From: Albugo candida
Taxonomy: Eukaryota; Oomycota; Peronosporomycetes; Albuginales; Albuginaceae
Length of the DNA stretch: 64,000 nucleotides
Direction of reading: 5' to 3'
NCBI GenBank assembly: GCA_905220665.1
Contig: CAJNAR010000144.1
Location: forward strand, 620,001 to 684,000
Shown in pieces: positions 35,332 through 46,900 of this stretch. Made by a program: the position numbers and the translations under genes. The notes below the pieces were generated by a model. It saw nothing but the letters and a program-made list of their open reading frames with translations, had not been told where the DNA came from and did not search any database. Each line of letters begins with the position of its first letter. Position 1 is the stretch's first letter.

Positions 35332-38300
35332 ATGCCTCTTGCAGCCGATCCTGTGAGCAGTGGTAACACTGCCTCAGCTCATAAACGACTTATACCAGAG
35401 TCAGCAATCGAAAGTAATACTCCTGTTGCTCTGAATGGTACCTCACAGAAACTTCAATTCTCCAAATGCAACCACTGCGAACATGAACTGGCTCCATCTG
35501 ACGAATTTTGCATATTTTGTGGAGCAAAGATCGATGCGAAGTTAACCAAAGCTAAAGATAGTCGCATCGACGTGGCCGGACAATCAAAGCCAAAAATAAC
35601 AAAGCCGGAAATTCAGGCGAATGCGAACCAGGCTAGACAAAGAGTACCAACACCGGACAATCAGACGAAGCCAAAGTCTGGGGCGAGAGCGCCCAGAAGC
35701 CATCATCACTCGGATCGAAGCAGAAATAACTCGTCACGAGTGCCAATTACAGCCAATAAAGAAGTCTCCGAGAGAAGTTTGGCGTATTCACATCACCCCG
35801 CTGGTCAGAGTCCTTCTAGTTCGCGTTATGAAGAGTGTGGCGCCGAAGTCGCTTTACTAGATCAGCTTTGGGTTCCTGATAGCTTCTCGAGTGCTTGCAT
35901 GGACTGTAATATTGCATTTGGATTCCCAAAAGCACGGCGTCATCATTGTCGAGTTTGTGGCCTACTCTACTGTCGAGCTTGCCTACAAAACAAGATGGAA
36001 GTACCCCGGTCATTTGGATATGGAGATACGTCTCAGAGATGCTGTCGGAATTGTGTGACGGCTTTGCAGCTGAAAACCATTACCTCTCCAGCCGATGTTT
36101 TTGCTCAGCGCCGTGGCCCGAATCGATCACCGACGGCCTCATCGCAGGTAGCCACTTATTATGGAGTCTTACAAGTTGGTAAGGAAGCAACCCCTGAACA
36201 GATTAAACGTCAATACCAGACCTTGCTTGGCTGCCAGAACGATCCAAAAAAGGTTTCACAGCTGAAGGAAGCTTTTGCTCATCTCCGAGACCCACTGAAA
36301 CGACAGGAGCTCGACGAGAAAATGGAAATCTGTGGATCCTTGATTGAAAACGAATCTTCTTACGCTACACAAGCTATTCCGACCGATATGGTTCGAAGTG
36401 ATCAAACAGAGTGCCAAATATGTTTTCGTCCATTCAAATTTGGTCGGCGCCAACATCATTGTCGGCGATGTACTCGTAGTGTCTGTAATACTTGCTCTGA
36501 AGGATCAAAACCTATCCCAGAGCTTGGTTTTCCTAATGCGGTGCGCCATTGCAACCCGTGCATATCCAACCCACCAAAATTTATTCAACCGATCATGGAC
36601 CCTGTGACCAAACCACCACCAGGGTTTGAATATCTTTCTCGTCTTGATATTCGGATTTCTGTACGCAATCTTGCTGACTCGGCAGGCATGAGCGCTATGT
36701 CCAATGCCAGCAAAAGTAGCGATCGATCAGATGACGATCTGTATCATGTGAAAACGTACTGCGAACCAAACGATGCTGTTTCAAAGAAAATCAATTACAC
36801 AATCACGGACGCAGATCGTGCAGTCGCTAATGATTATAATATTATTCAAAATCGAGCTATGAGTGATTTTGAATGGTTATTTGCTTCGTTGGGCAACTAC
36901 ACCAACATTAAGGCGCTACCTTTTTTCCCAGATCGCAAAATTCTACGAAATGAACGTGATTCGGGCTCATCTATATTACAAGGATTTTTATTTGGATGTT
37001 TACTTCACCCTCTACTCCGTGATGCAGATTGTTTTAAAGCGTTCCTCGTGCTACCCACAGAAGAATTTAGCAAATACCGACGATCAGAGAAGCAATTGTT
37101 GTATGACAATGAAAAGTACAATGACATTATCACAGCGATGCGGTTAGAGTTTGAACGCGCGCAAATCCGTCGTAAGATTGAAGGGCTTAAAGAACGTCGC
37201 GAAGCTCATGAACGGCGGCTACAAGATCAGAAAACACGTTTAGCACATCAAAAAAGGCGAGAAGAGGGTCAGTTTAAGCGGCGACAGCAAGCTACAGATC
37301 GATTCCATGCGCTCGAGTCTCGCAAAGACACTCAGCTCGATCGAATGTACCGAGAGAAAGATCGTCTTCAGCAACAATCGGACGCACCTCATATTCTCTT
37401 CTTTGACACGGTAAATGATGTAACCATACGAAACACAGAGGAAGATTCTCGCGGTAAAGAAAAAGTCGAATTTCGTATCTCTAAAGATACTTTTCAAAAT
37501 GATACCAGTGAGTGGAATCAAGATATGGCTCTGTGGAGCAAACATCGTGCAAACTGGTCCGAACACCACAATCCTGCAGTTTCGAAAGATATTGCGAATG
37601 AATGGATTATCAAGTCGTACGGTGTGTACCTGTTCAAAGCAGGCAATGAAGCTGCCGATGTTCCACGTGAGTTGATTCAAATGCACAAGAAAATGCTTGG
37701 TATGCAAGAAGAAGAGCCGGGGTTTTTGGAAGAGGAGGGTCTCGCTCTCGATGATGAATGGATGAAACTGGCTAAAGAACGAGAGCATTGGGCTACGGAC
37801 AGAAGCAATATGAAGCGTGAGGATGAATTATGCAAGGACGAAGATCTACGATTCAAACAAGAGCATTCATACGTGGTACAAGAGAAGGAAGCTCGTGAGA
37901 AGAAAAAGGCTTCTATAGAACAGAATTTGAAAACGCTCAAGCACCAAATTTTGTCCCGATCCAAATTTATTGCTCAACGAAGAGAACAGCATCAGAATCT
38001 GAAGGATGAGTTCGAAAAAGAGTGGCGAGTGGCTCAGCGTAAACGAAGGCATGAGACAAAAGCGCGTCTAACAGCACACGAACAGCGTATCGAACGCTCG
38101 AAAAAACGGTCAGATATATTCCGAGACCAACTAAAGAGACAAATCGAAAGTGAGCGACTGCTTCTGTTCAAACGTGCCTTGCTGTCCACAGAGCGTAGTG
38201 AAGATGGTCACAACTTTAAAGAAGACCAAGAAGACAACACAAATGCTTTGGAAGCATGTCGCAACGCTCGATCAGTGACACCCGAATATATCGCTCGTCT

Positions 38301-40494
38301 GGAAGCTGATTTAATTGATTGCGGCGAAGAAGTACGGAGCGTGATGGAAAATAACAAGCGAACTTCCGACGAAGGTGATGACTCGGTTATTGATGAACGC
38401 GATGAATTCATGAATCAAGTTCGGTCTCGACGGAAGCAGTTCCAGAAACAATTGGATCAACAGCGGGATGAGCTCGACAGGGAAGAAATGTCGTGCAGTT
38501 CTCTACTCAAGTATATCAAGTCTTATCTTGCGAAATTGAATGATGAAGTTGTACTTGGAACTACTGAAAAGGAATTGATAGAGGCATTTCAGGCAACAAT
38601 GAAACAAGAGGAAGAATTATTAAAGGAAGAAACGATAAGACGAGAAGAGAAGAAGGAAGCAATTGATAATGCTATCAGCAGCTCTGGGACTTGGGTCATG
38701 GGGGCTCTGCACGAGCATTCGAAACGGAAGAAGAAAGAATCAGAACGTCTGCTGAAGCAAGCTGTACGTGCTGCCGAACTACAGAAACTGGTGCAGCATT
38801 TCACACGTCGTGTGGTTGACCAAGAAGAGCGTATTGTACGCCAGAAACATCGTTTGATCAAATGCGAACACAAAATAGAAATGCTGAAAAGCTCTGAGAA
38901 TTGGTATGAATATGTGACCGGATCCGTGGATATGCAAGGAAAGAGAGATGCCAAGTTATTGGAGGAGAGTCATGCCCAACGCCAGGCTGATCTTAAGGAA
39001 GCCGCAAGATTGCACAAGGAGGATCAAGCAGACAATGTCTCGGTTCGGAAAGATCTCGACAGGTCCATAGCTTTTGGGCAGCTAAAGGAAGACAAACGAG
39101 CGATTTGGACACGAGTGAAGAGCATTTACGACATTACAAATCCACAAGAGAAAGATGAAGATGTATCAATGACATCACAGACTCGCGACCTGCTACAACA
39201 ACTGGAGGAAGCTTTCGATATCTTGACAACCCGCTTGTCAGAAGAAAACGATAGCCTGCAGCATGCGACCATACAACTGAATGGAGAGATTGATTCTATC
39301 AAATCTTTTATGGAACGCATGGATAGTGAAGAAAATAGCCTGGCAGCTATTGAAAAAGCTACTCTCAGCAAAGAAAACCAAGCAATACATCAAGAAAAAG
39401 AGCTTATCGAGCGACGTGCACGTTCTCTCATTGATGATTACAAGCAATCTCTGAAGCATTATCACGATAACTCTGCTGAGGTAGATACCATCAAAACACG
39501 ACGCTTAGCAAGAGAATCTTCGCCAAAGTTGCGCACAGCCGAAGTGGAAGCGGCCAGAAAACTGATCAAAGCGAAGAATTTTTACGATGGGCGTGCATGC
39601 ACTGACTTTGCGCGCAATTTCGGAATTGATCAGGAAATGAGAGATGTTCGGCAAGTGTTTGATTGGCTTCGTAGAGCCTCTGAAACAGATATTCGCAAAT
39701 CGGACCTTTGGTTGGACACAAGTCGGATGGACCGAAGGCAGATCGCAATTGTCAGGAAAAAAATATTGCAAATGGACAGGGAGCAAGATATACTCTCCAA
39801 GATTCCAGCAGTGAAAGCAGTCCAAGAGAAAATTGCAAAAAGTAAACCTGCATCATCAAATTCGCTACAACGTGTTCCTTCAGGCTCCAGTCAACGCGGT
39901 GATGCTGGCTCAGAAGTGAATGCTCAGACTGAAAAATGGATTATAGCGCTCATTGAATTGCATCAGAAAGTATCCGACATGGACCAAAAAGTCGTATTCA
40001 TGATTGATTCCGCAATTGAAGCAGCAAAAAATGAAGAAAAGATTGTCTGTGATAACCGGCGCAGATTCACAAAAGAGAAAGAATGGGCTTTGAGTTCCAT
40101 TCGCTATATCGACCAAGAAGCACGCGGTATTCGGGCAGGTCGCCATATTGATCTCGCAGACGATGTCGCTGTGAATACAGCACGTCCTCTTATCGCAAAT
40201 GCAATGAAGTCAAATGATTCAGCACAAAAGGGCGCGTTATCTCGAGCTGAATCAGCAAGAGGAAACGAGGAGCGCAGTAGACCAGTGAAAACCCAGAAGC
40301 TAGTCAGAGCCAAATCCACATCACCATCGAAAAAAAGCGACAAGAATGCTTTTGACACCAATTCACGCAGTACATCTTTGAGAAACTCACCATCTGCAAC
40401 TGGAAAAGAAAACACACAATGCACTTCTCCAGTGGGAAAGGCTGGGTCGAATGTAGCTTTTGTAAAGCCGATTTCACACAGTGAAGAATTATAA
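35332..40494 (+). CDS. Zinc-ribbon/FYVE/J-like/FYVE/PX/coiled-coil giant, endosomal candidate
   Basis: Single exon, 1720 residues, ATG at 35332. Domains in order: a zinc ribbon (C46, C49, C60, C63); a disordered basic linker; FYVE-like finger 1 at about 178-240 (WVPD, ARRHHCRVCG); a J-like domain at about 273-332 (YYGVLQVG, LKEAF, LRDPLKRQELDEKM) in which HPD is replaced, so it should not activate Hsp70; FYVE-like finger 2 at about 356-418 (GRRQHHCRRC); and a PX-like domain at about 436-586 (SDFEWL, FFPDRK, FLFGCLLHPLLRD). About 900 residues of charged coiled coil and a Ser/Lys-rich tail follow. FYVE and PX domains bind PI(3)P, so this is probably an EEA1-like endosomal tether. Not a standard animal or fungal architecture that I know. 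Confidence 0.88.
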   Translation: MPLAADPVSSGNTASAHKRLIPESAIESNTPVALNGTSQKLQFSKCNHCEHELAPSDEFCIFCGAKIDAKLTKAKDSRIDVAGQSKPKITKPEIQANANQARQRVPTPDNQTKPKSGARAPRSHHHSDRSRNNSSRVPITANKEVSERSLAYSHHPAGQSPSSSRYEECGAEVALLDQLWVPDSFSSACMDCNIAFGFPKARRHHCRVCGLLYCRACLQNKMEVPRSFGYGDTSQRCCRNCVTALQLKTITSPADVFAQRRGPNRSPTASSQVATYYGVLQVGKEATPEQIKRQYQTLLGCQNDPKKVSQLKEAFAHLRDPLKRQELDEKMEICGSLIENESSYATQAIPTDMVRSDQTECQICFRPFKFGRRQHHCRRCTRSVCNTCSEGSKPIPELGFPNAVRHCNPCISNPPKFIQPIMDPVTKPPPGFEYLSRLDIRISVRNLADSAGMSAMSNASKSSDRSDDDLYHVKTYCEPNDAVSKKINYTITDADRAVANDYNIIQNRAMSDFEWLFASLGNYTNIKALPFFPDRKILRNERDSGSSILQGFLFGCLLHPLLRDADCFKAFLVLPTEEFSKYRRSEKQLLYDNEKYNDIITAMRLEFERAQIRRKIEGLKERREAHERRLQDQKTRLAHQKRREEGQFKRRQQATDRFHALESRKDTQLDRMYREKDRLQQQSDAPHILFFDTVNDVTIRNTEEDSRGKEKVEFRISKDTFQNDTSEWNQDMALWSKHRANWSEHHNPAVSKDIANEWIIKSYGVYLFKAGNEAADVPRELIQMHKKMLGMQEEEPGFLEEEGLALDDEWMKLAKEREHWATDRSNMKREDELCKDEDLRFKQEHSYVVQEKEAREKKKASIEQNLKTLKHQILSRSKFIAQRREQHQNLKDEFEKEWRVAQRKRRHETKARLTAHEQRIERSKKRSDIFRDQLKRQIESERLLLFKRALLSTERSEDGHNFKEDQEDNTNALEACRNARSVTPEYIARLEADLIDCGEEVRSVMENNKRTSDEGDDSVIDERDEFMNQVRSRRKQFQKQLDQQRDELDREEMSCSSLLKYIKSYLAKLNDEVVLGTTEKELIEAFQATMKQEEELLKEETIRREEKKEAIDNAISSSGTWVMGALHEHSKRKKKESERLLKQAVRAAELQKLVQHFTRRVVDQEERIVRQKHRLIKCEHKIEMLKSSENWYEYVTGSVDMQGKRDAKLLEESHAQRQADLKEAARLHKEDQADNVSVRKDLDRSIAFGQLKEDKRAIWTRVKSIYDITNPQEKDEDVSMTSQTRDLLQQLEEAFDILTTRLSEENDSLQHATIQLNGEIDSIKSFMERMDSEENSLAAIEKATLSKENQAIHQEKELIERRARSLIDDYKQSLKHYHDNSAEVDTIKTRRLARESSPKLRTAEVEAARKLIKAKNFYDGRACTDFARNFGIDQEMRDVRQVFDWLRRASETDIRKSDLWLDTSRMDRRQIAIVRKKILQMDREQDILSKIPAVKAVQEKIAKSKPASSNSLQRVPSGSSQRGDAGSEVNAQTEKWIIALIELHQKVSDMDQKVVFMIDSAIEAAKNEEKIVCDNRRRFTKEKEWALSSIRYIDQEARGIRAGRHIDLADDVAVNTARPLIANAMKSNDSAQKGALSRAESARGNEERSRPVKTQKLVRAKSTSPSKKSDKNAFDTNSRSTSLRNSPSATGKENTQCTSPVGKAGSNVAFVKPISHSEEL

Positions 40495-40634
40495 ATCTAA
40501 TGATCACGATACACTTAATATTCAAATAGAATCTATTCCTGTTTTGTAATTCTGTAAATTGGTATTTGCAAACTTCAAGCAGTTTTGTACGCACAATTAG
40601 TGTATTCGAACACTATTTGTCTATTCAAACGGGA

Positions 40635-41561
40635 TTACCATCTTTTGCCAACCTTACTCCATAGCCGCGACCGTATGCCGTGTTTACCAGCTTTCTCTTT
40701 GTGTTGTGTGCAATGGTGCAAGCTACCCGAGCTGTGAGTCAACGACATTTTAGTGACCTCATTCCCTGTATTTGACTGCTTTCCTGTTGTTGTATTTGAG
40801 CTATTATCATCGGCTGGTGGATGACTTTTGTCCTTGACTTGTTGGATCACCACGGCCCCTTTGTACGCATGAGAAAAAGCACATAGATACTCACGGAACA
40901 ACGGTCCAAAGGTTGATACAAATTGATTGATTTCTTTGTAATTGCTGGTCGATTCATCTAGCAGAGATATATTGAGAGTTTGCTGGAGAACTCTTGCAAT
41001 TTGAATGCCAACAGGTAAAGTATAGCGTGTGTGTGGTCTAAATCCGAGCAATTCTGGTTTGATCAACGCCGGGCATAGCATTCTCAGTACGAGCACATTT
41101 CCGACAGCAATCGGAAGTGCGCTTTCACTTTCACCAAACGCATTCACGTACTCTTTAAAGATATGTTGAGTGCATGCTCGTAAGGAAGCCGGCCCAGACT
41201 CCGTTGTGCGCGCCAGTTTGTGTATAATAATCTTCACGTATTCTAAGATCTCTTGGATCTTGATCTCCTCTCTTTGTTCGCAGTTGGCCCTATCTCTGTA
41301 GAATCGTGCATCATTAAATATATCGCTAATTCCATTTCGAAAGTAAGAATGACCAACACGATAAGCAAAATCGTGAAGCATGCTGCTCAGTACAGACGTA
41401 GAGCGCAAAAATAGCTGATGTTTGCCCTTTACATTTTCGAGTTCAGTTCGAACTGCGTTTTCAAAGCCAGGTATACCCGGGAAGGCACTATTGAAAACGT
41501 CGTTCATTGGCATATTCGGAATTTGATGGCAAAGTGTTGACAAAATGGTGACAAATTGGAG
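40635..41561 (-). CDS. RasGAP-domain protein, main exon (5' exon unresolved)
   Basis: The exon encodes a RasGAP domain of about 230 residues plus a basic Ser-rich tail. The arginine-finger region reads LFLRSTSVLSSMLHDF, comparable to the family's LFR-x-(N/T)-(S/T)-L-A. The second signature is VLRMLCPALIKPELLGF, matching FLR-(F/L)-I-CPA-I. The RasGAP fold needs residues before the first ATG (41513). The frame is open back to 41561, just after an acceptor-like sequence (branch CTGAC, then TTTCCGCCCAG), so at least one upstream exon is likely, probably within 41600-41940. It stimulates GTP hydrolysis by Ras-family GTPases; the partner is unknown. Convergent with the FYVE giant, 140 bases apart. 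Confidence 0.75.
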   Translation of the reverse strand, partial: LQFVTILSTLCHQIPNMPMNDVFNSAFPGIPGFENAVRTELENVKGKHQLFLRSTSVLSSMLHDFAYRVGHSYFRNGISDIFNDARFYRDRANCEQREEIKIQEILEYVKIIIHKLARTTESGPASLRACTQHIFKEYVNAFGESESALPIAVGNVLVLRMLCPALIKPELLGFRPHTRYTLPVGIQIARVLQQTLNISLLDESTSNYKEINQFVSTFGPLFREYLCAFSHAYKGAVVIQQVKDKSHPPADDNSSNTTTGKQSNTGNEVTKMSLTHSSGSLHHCTQHKEKAGKHGIRSRLWSKVGKRW

Positions 41562-42429
41562 CTGGGCGGAAAGTCAGACGGAGAGGTGGGGGTCCTTTGG
41601 TAAAGAGCTCCGGAGGAACCTTGCATCTGATGAGTTCAGGCGTGGGATCGGACGTAGAATTTGGTCTCAGAAAAAAGGTGAGCCCCAGATTGCCCCACCG
41701 GAATCCGAATATTCACACTCCAGCGTATAATATCAGCATTCGCATCCACCAAAACCATGTCTCTACATACTTTCTGGGTCCTTCTGCTCCATCTCGTCCC
41801 TCCATCCAACCTATCTGATCGATCCAAGAAGCATATGGTATCAGAAAAATAGTAGCACCTATAGAATTTCGCGCTCTCTGTGGACTAGACATATGTCTCA
41901 TATAATGTTCACATTGCCACGGCACTCGCTTTTCCATTCAAGACTTGAAACTGCTAACACGGATGTGAGTAAAAGAATTGATGAAATTATAGTATACCTC
42001 CAAAAAATAAACCTGCATAAGATTGTTGACCAGCAGCGTCTGAATGCTCTATCACTAATTCTACGTCAAAACCTTTTGTTTCTCTCAGCACGTCATAATT
42101 GCTTTCAATAAATAGGAAGTGGTGATTACGTAAGACTTTCTGTTTTGCATAAAGCTTTGCTTGGAATGTGTTACAGCAGCATTGCTACTTTTATGAATTA
42201 GGGTGATACGCTTTTGCTTGATAGATGACTAACATCGCTGCGCTACAAGCAATAAGGTCATGACAAAGAGTTGCAGTGCGATTCCGTTTATTGAGCTGTA
42301 TGGGTACACATGAAACATCATTGAGATGCAATAAGCCATCGTGTCCCACAAAGTGAGTGCACTTGTCCTCATGAGCAACCAGCGATGCTCGGAAAATTAG
42401 TCAGCATATTCGTTCAATCGTTTAATGGA
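41562..42429. other. Probable 5' exon area of the RasGAP gene, otherwise empty
   Basis: Minus-strand frames at 41636-41827 and 41713-41937 look partly coding and may hold upstream exons of the RasGAP gene, but no splice chain was convincing. Nothing else recognised. Confidence 0.35.
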
Positions 42430-43020
42430 CAGAGTGCAGATCAAAATTCTGACCGTGTTTTCAGCGCTCTTCCAAGAGCTTTTTGTATTGTCTCCAGGTG
42501 CTATTCACTAAGACATTAATGTTCGATTCAAAATCCGTTAAACTCATGCAAGTCGTTCCTGCATCTTTCATTATAGCCACCAAAGCAGAGCATGGAATTA
42601 TATTTGAGACAAGTAGTATCCAATAAGCTTGTTTCTGTTTCCAGCAAGCGCACGTCAGCACCATGGACTACAGCGACCTGGCTGTGCCTTGGTGAGGGGG
42701 CTTTTCAGCTATTTCATTGTCCAATGCGTTTTGTCATTTCTAAATATTGTTATATCATAGCAGAAAAGGTACGAAAACATCGTACTCGAATAAATCATCC
42801 AAACGTATATTATCATCAGAGCTTCTATAAGCAAAGAGTGATTATAAACCACAGCTGCACGACAATTTCCCCGGGCTGCGGCATTCTCCGTAATTGCACC
42901 TGAAATCATATTCTTCGGTAAGTCCTAGTTGCACCATTAAAACATGTTTGCAATATGGAGGCTTTGTGCTCCACATTCCAATTGAATTCACGCGTCTACC
43001 TCGAAATGCATAAATCGAAT
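42430..43020 (-). pseudogene. Decayed Kelch-repeat protein gene
   Basis: The minus strand carries Kelch-repeat signatures scattered over all three frames. They include ARGNCRAAVVYNHSLLI (about 42820-42870), SSDDNIRLDDLFEYD in the next frame (about 42780-42825), THWTMK (about 42712-42730), and YNSMLCFGGYNERCRNDLHEF (about 42530-42605) followed in another frame by NVLVNSTWRQYKKLL. The order (P-x-R-x-x-H/C..VVYN, FGG, N/D-D-L-x-E-(F/Y), W) is that of consecutive Kelch blades. In-frame stops and frame changes without introns show it is broken. The remnant is too short to say what the parent protein was. Confidence 0.5.
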
Positions 43021-43967
43021 CTTGACTGATACAGGAGACATGAGAGATTGTGCAGACGGAACGTGTGATGGATATGTACCGGGCATCGTCACCAATGATA
43101 GTGCATGATTTAACAAATCAACTATTTAATCAGGGCTTCTTATCGATCAGTCGACTGAATTGAATTCCATAGCAGCAATGCGCTCGTTCGAGCGCCGCAC
43201 TTTGTTTTTCATCTTGCGCTACAACAAATGCTACAGTCTCCATGTGCTGGCACAGATTGATTAATGTCAGGTTATGGGAGCTGGGTTGTCCAAGAATTTA
43301 GAGGTTCTGTCGGTGCATAAATGGCCCGTTAGGTCATCTGTTTATCTGATACTAAATAATTATACATGAGATTTCAATTGCACAGAGTATCTATGAACTG
43401 CGAGGTGTAGCATCAATTGAGACTTATTTCGACACGAGCGTTTTCTTACAGCATAACGACAATCTTGTAGCCAAAATAACGATTTTTCGTTGATATCACA
43501 CTCGTGTCGTCAAATTGAAAGCAGTGCGAATCTTGCCTCGTACCCATCGCAGTTGGCACCGATCGTAATACATGCACTCAGCTCTTTTATCGATCCCAAA
43601 GTTGGCTTTGATGCCTCATCACATTCGATCAAAATGTCGTGTAAGCCATTACAGAGTTGATAAATGTGACAGATTGGGCACAGCGTCCTGGCAAAAATGC
43701 ATCTCGCATTGACCAAGACGAAAGTAATTACGAATCCTAATCTACATCAAAACTAGCTAATGCAAAAAGAATACAATGTTGAGAAATACGCGTTGTCTCA
43801 TGATCCCAAGGTTCCGCGTGGGCCGCTCTGTAAGACTACAAACGACTTCATAGTTGCAACTCTTCCTTATCACAGTCCGGCTAAACAATCATACACTTTA
43901 TTCGGTTCCCTTCGTGCAACATTGCTCCATCATTTCCGTCTAAAGTTCCGAAAATTGAGAGGCGTAG
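43021..43967. other. Intergenic stretch upstream of dynein
   Basis: No supported gene. A short plus-strand frame (43760-43975) overlaps the dynein start and is probably 5' leader. TCATTTC at 43930-43936 resembles the oomycete initiator 32 bases before the dynein ATG. Confidence 0.4.
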
Positions 43968-46900
43968 ATGGCTGAGAATCTTGCAGCTCTTGTCGATAAG
44001 AGCTCGTATACACAGCAAGTTCTTGATGAAGAAGACCATACCATTGACCTAATATGTGCCTTTGTGAAGGTGACTTCATTAGCACTGCTCGGTCATGACC
44101 CAAAGATTCCAAATACCGTTATGGAGAATCTATTCAACGAAACACTAAATTTATCAGATTCCAAGCTCAAAATTGCACAATTTGTGAGTGATCACAGTGT
44201 CCGAGTTCTTCAAATTCACTGGATAGCGTCAAATATGGACATGGCAAAAGATCTATCCGAAACGCATCGCTCAAGTGCGCAATTTGACATAAACCTTGGG
44301 ATGAAGTATCCTACGGGGTCGCATCTTGACCATAACATCATTTGTTTCATCAAACGACATAATTCTGCATTGAGTGAAGAGGAACTGTTTCGACATCAGC
44401 TTCAGATCATGACCATTGGGCTGAAAGATGCCAACCCAAAGTCTGGTATAAACATGTCGAAGTATCAAGGGTATGACCAGAGTGATGTTTTGGATAGTGC
44501 CAGTGAAGCAGGAAATGGAGAAAGCAATGTTTTGTCGATAGTGTACAATTACATTCATCAATCACTCGGTCCGCTGGTCCAAGAATACGCCAAAATACAT
44601 CATCCTCCCAGCACACAATCCAGTGCAAACGAAGCCACAAGAGGTAGGCTTGCTTATTTTTCTTCGGGTTAGTGGTCTGTGCTGACATTAAGATATAGGA
44701 CTACCAGCCATTCGCCGTCGAATGAAAGAGCTTGAGCTGGCACTTTTACAGTACCAGCAGAATATTGAAATTCCAGAAGTTAAGCTGGTTTTTCATCCAG
44801 TGATCCAAAACGCGGCCTCTTTGATCCGTGAAAAAGGAGCGCCAATTGACATGGAGACTTTGAATCTCGAAGACAAGCTACAGGATGTCACTTTTTTGAA
44901 TGAAATCCAAGCCGGGGTGAATCGCTGGATAAAAGAAATTCAAAAGCTTACAAAATTGATCAAGTAAGCTTCATACAGACCCGAATTTTACGCCTATTCT
45001 GATTCTTTGACGTAGCGAACCACTCCCGGGAACGTCGATTCAAGAAATCAATTTCTGGTCAGATTTACATCGTGCCTTATTACAAACTCAGGAATTGCTC
45101 GCATCTCCCGAGGTCGAAATCACGATGGCGATACTGAAGCGTGCGAAGCGATATCTCGTCACGGTGACATTCAGTACTGATCACGGTCTGAATACTACAA
45201 TTCAGCAGGTCACAAGTGTCATGAGTTTGATGAAGGAATTTCCAATTGGTGCCATTTTATCTGCAACGGACGTAACACAGCTCACAGAAGGCGTTCTCGT
45301 TATTTTCAATCATTTGAAGAAAATCCGCGTTGCCGACGAATACAAACTATCTCGACTTTTACAATTCGTTGAGATCATATCGAGCGACTTGATGCAACAA
45401 ATTCAGGGTTTATTACGTGCGTACAAACTGATCCAAATGCCTTATGATCAATTTCAGACGCTGATGGGCTCCTGCAAGGAGCTTTTCACGACATGGCATC
45501 GACAGGTTGGAATGCTGTACGAAGTCACAAAAGAGTTATCAAAACGTCGAGGAACGATGAATACCGACAAACCAGCTCTTTTATCGGAGTTGCAAATGGG
45601 ACATGCTGTGATCGAGGAGCGGTTACTCGAACTTGCTGATTTTCGAGAACAGCATCAACGACTCTGTCAAGTGATTGAACGAGTTCTGTTCAATGCCAAA
45701 CCCGGAGAAACGATCGATGAGGCAAATAAGGGCGAAATCAGTCTTGATGCACTCACGGATATCAACACTGCTTATGATCAACTGGCATCGCTGGATCTAC
45801 TCGACGTGTCAAGCGATGGAAACGACGCATGGAACAACGCTCGTAGATCTTACGAGTTTTGTATTGATCGGGTGGAAGGGAAAATCACAACAAGTCTCAT
45901 CAGTCGACTTTCGATGACCTCAAATGCAGACGAAATGTTTCGTGTCTTCTCAAAGTACAATGCTCTATTTTTCAGACCTCGTATACGAAGTGCAGTACAA
46001 CAATTTCAAATGCAACTAATTGAAAAAGTGAAGGAGGATGTCGGTCGGCTACAGGCAAAGTTTCGCGCGCATTACGCATTCTCGGAAGCATCACGCACAA
46101 GCAAATTACGCGATATCCCTCCTGTCTCGGGGGCAATCATGTGGGCTCGACAGATTGAGCGCAAATTGAAATTGATTCTTTCTAGGGTGGAAAGTGTACT
46201 GGGCGCCGGCTGGGAGCAACATGTGGAAGGAAGAGCACTGAAAATGGCAGCTGAAGCATTCATGTCTCGTCTGAATCCCCAGTTGATTTTTGATCAGTGG
46301 GTCGGCGAACTAGCGTCAATGCCGATCTTTGACATCAAAAATATCATACTGAATATCATCACTGTGGAGACAACAAAAGGTCCGCAGAAACGATTAGTGG
46401 TTGCATTCAATCACCAAATTGTGACACTTTTCAAAGAAGTTCGCAATTTGGACTGGCTCAATTTCCGAGTTCCCTTCACACTGAAAATGATTGCTGAAGA
46501 CGCCAAGTCCAAATATCCTCACGCGATGTCTCTGGATGCCAGCTTGAAGACGTACACAACCGCATGCCAACGCATTCAGCCGATTTTCGAGCCTTTGGCG
46601 GCGGGTTATGTCAAAGCAATTCGTGTGGCAATCGGTAAAACTTTTGTACGAGGAAATGAAATGCGTTGGCATGCAGATGGTTTGGGCGAATACGTATCCG
46701 ATGTTGTAGTGAAGGCCGAAATCTTGCATGATAAAGTTGAGGAATTGATCGAAAAATGCAAAGGAATAAACCACATTTTGGAAGTCCTTCATGCTGCGCC
46801 AGAAATGGATTTGGATTTGATACGTTCCGAACTCGCAAAAATCCAATCAATCGTTGACGAGTTAAGTCTTTCGGACTATACCAATCTCGACATTTTCGTG

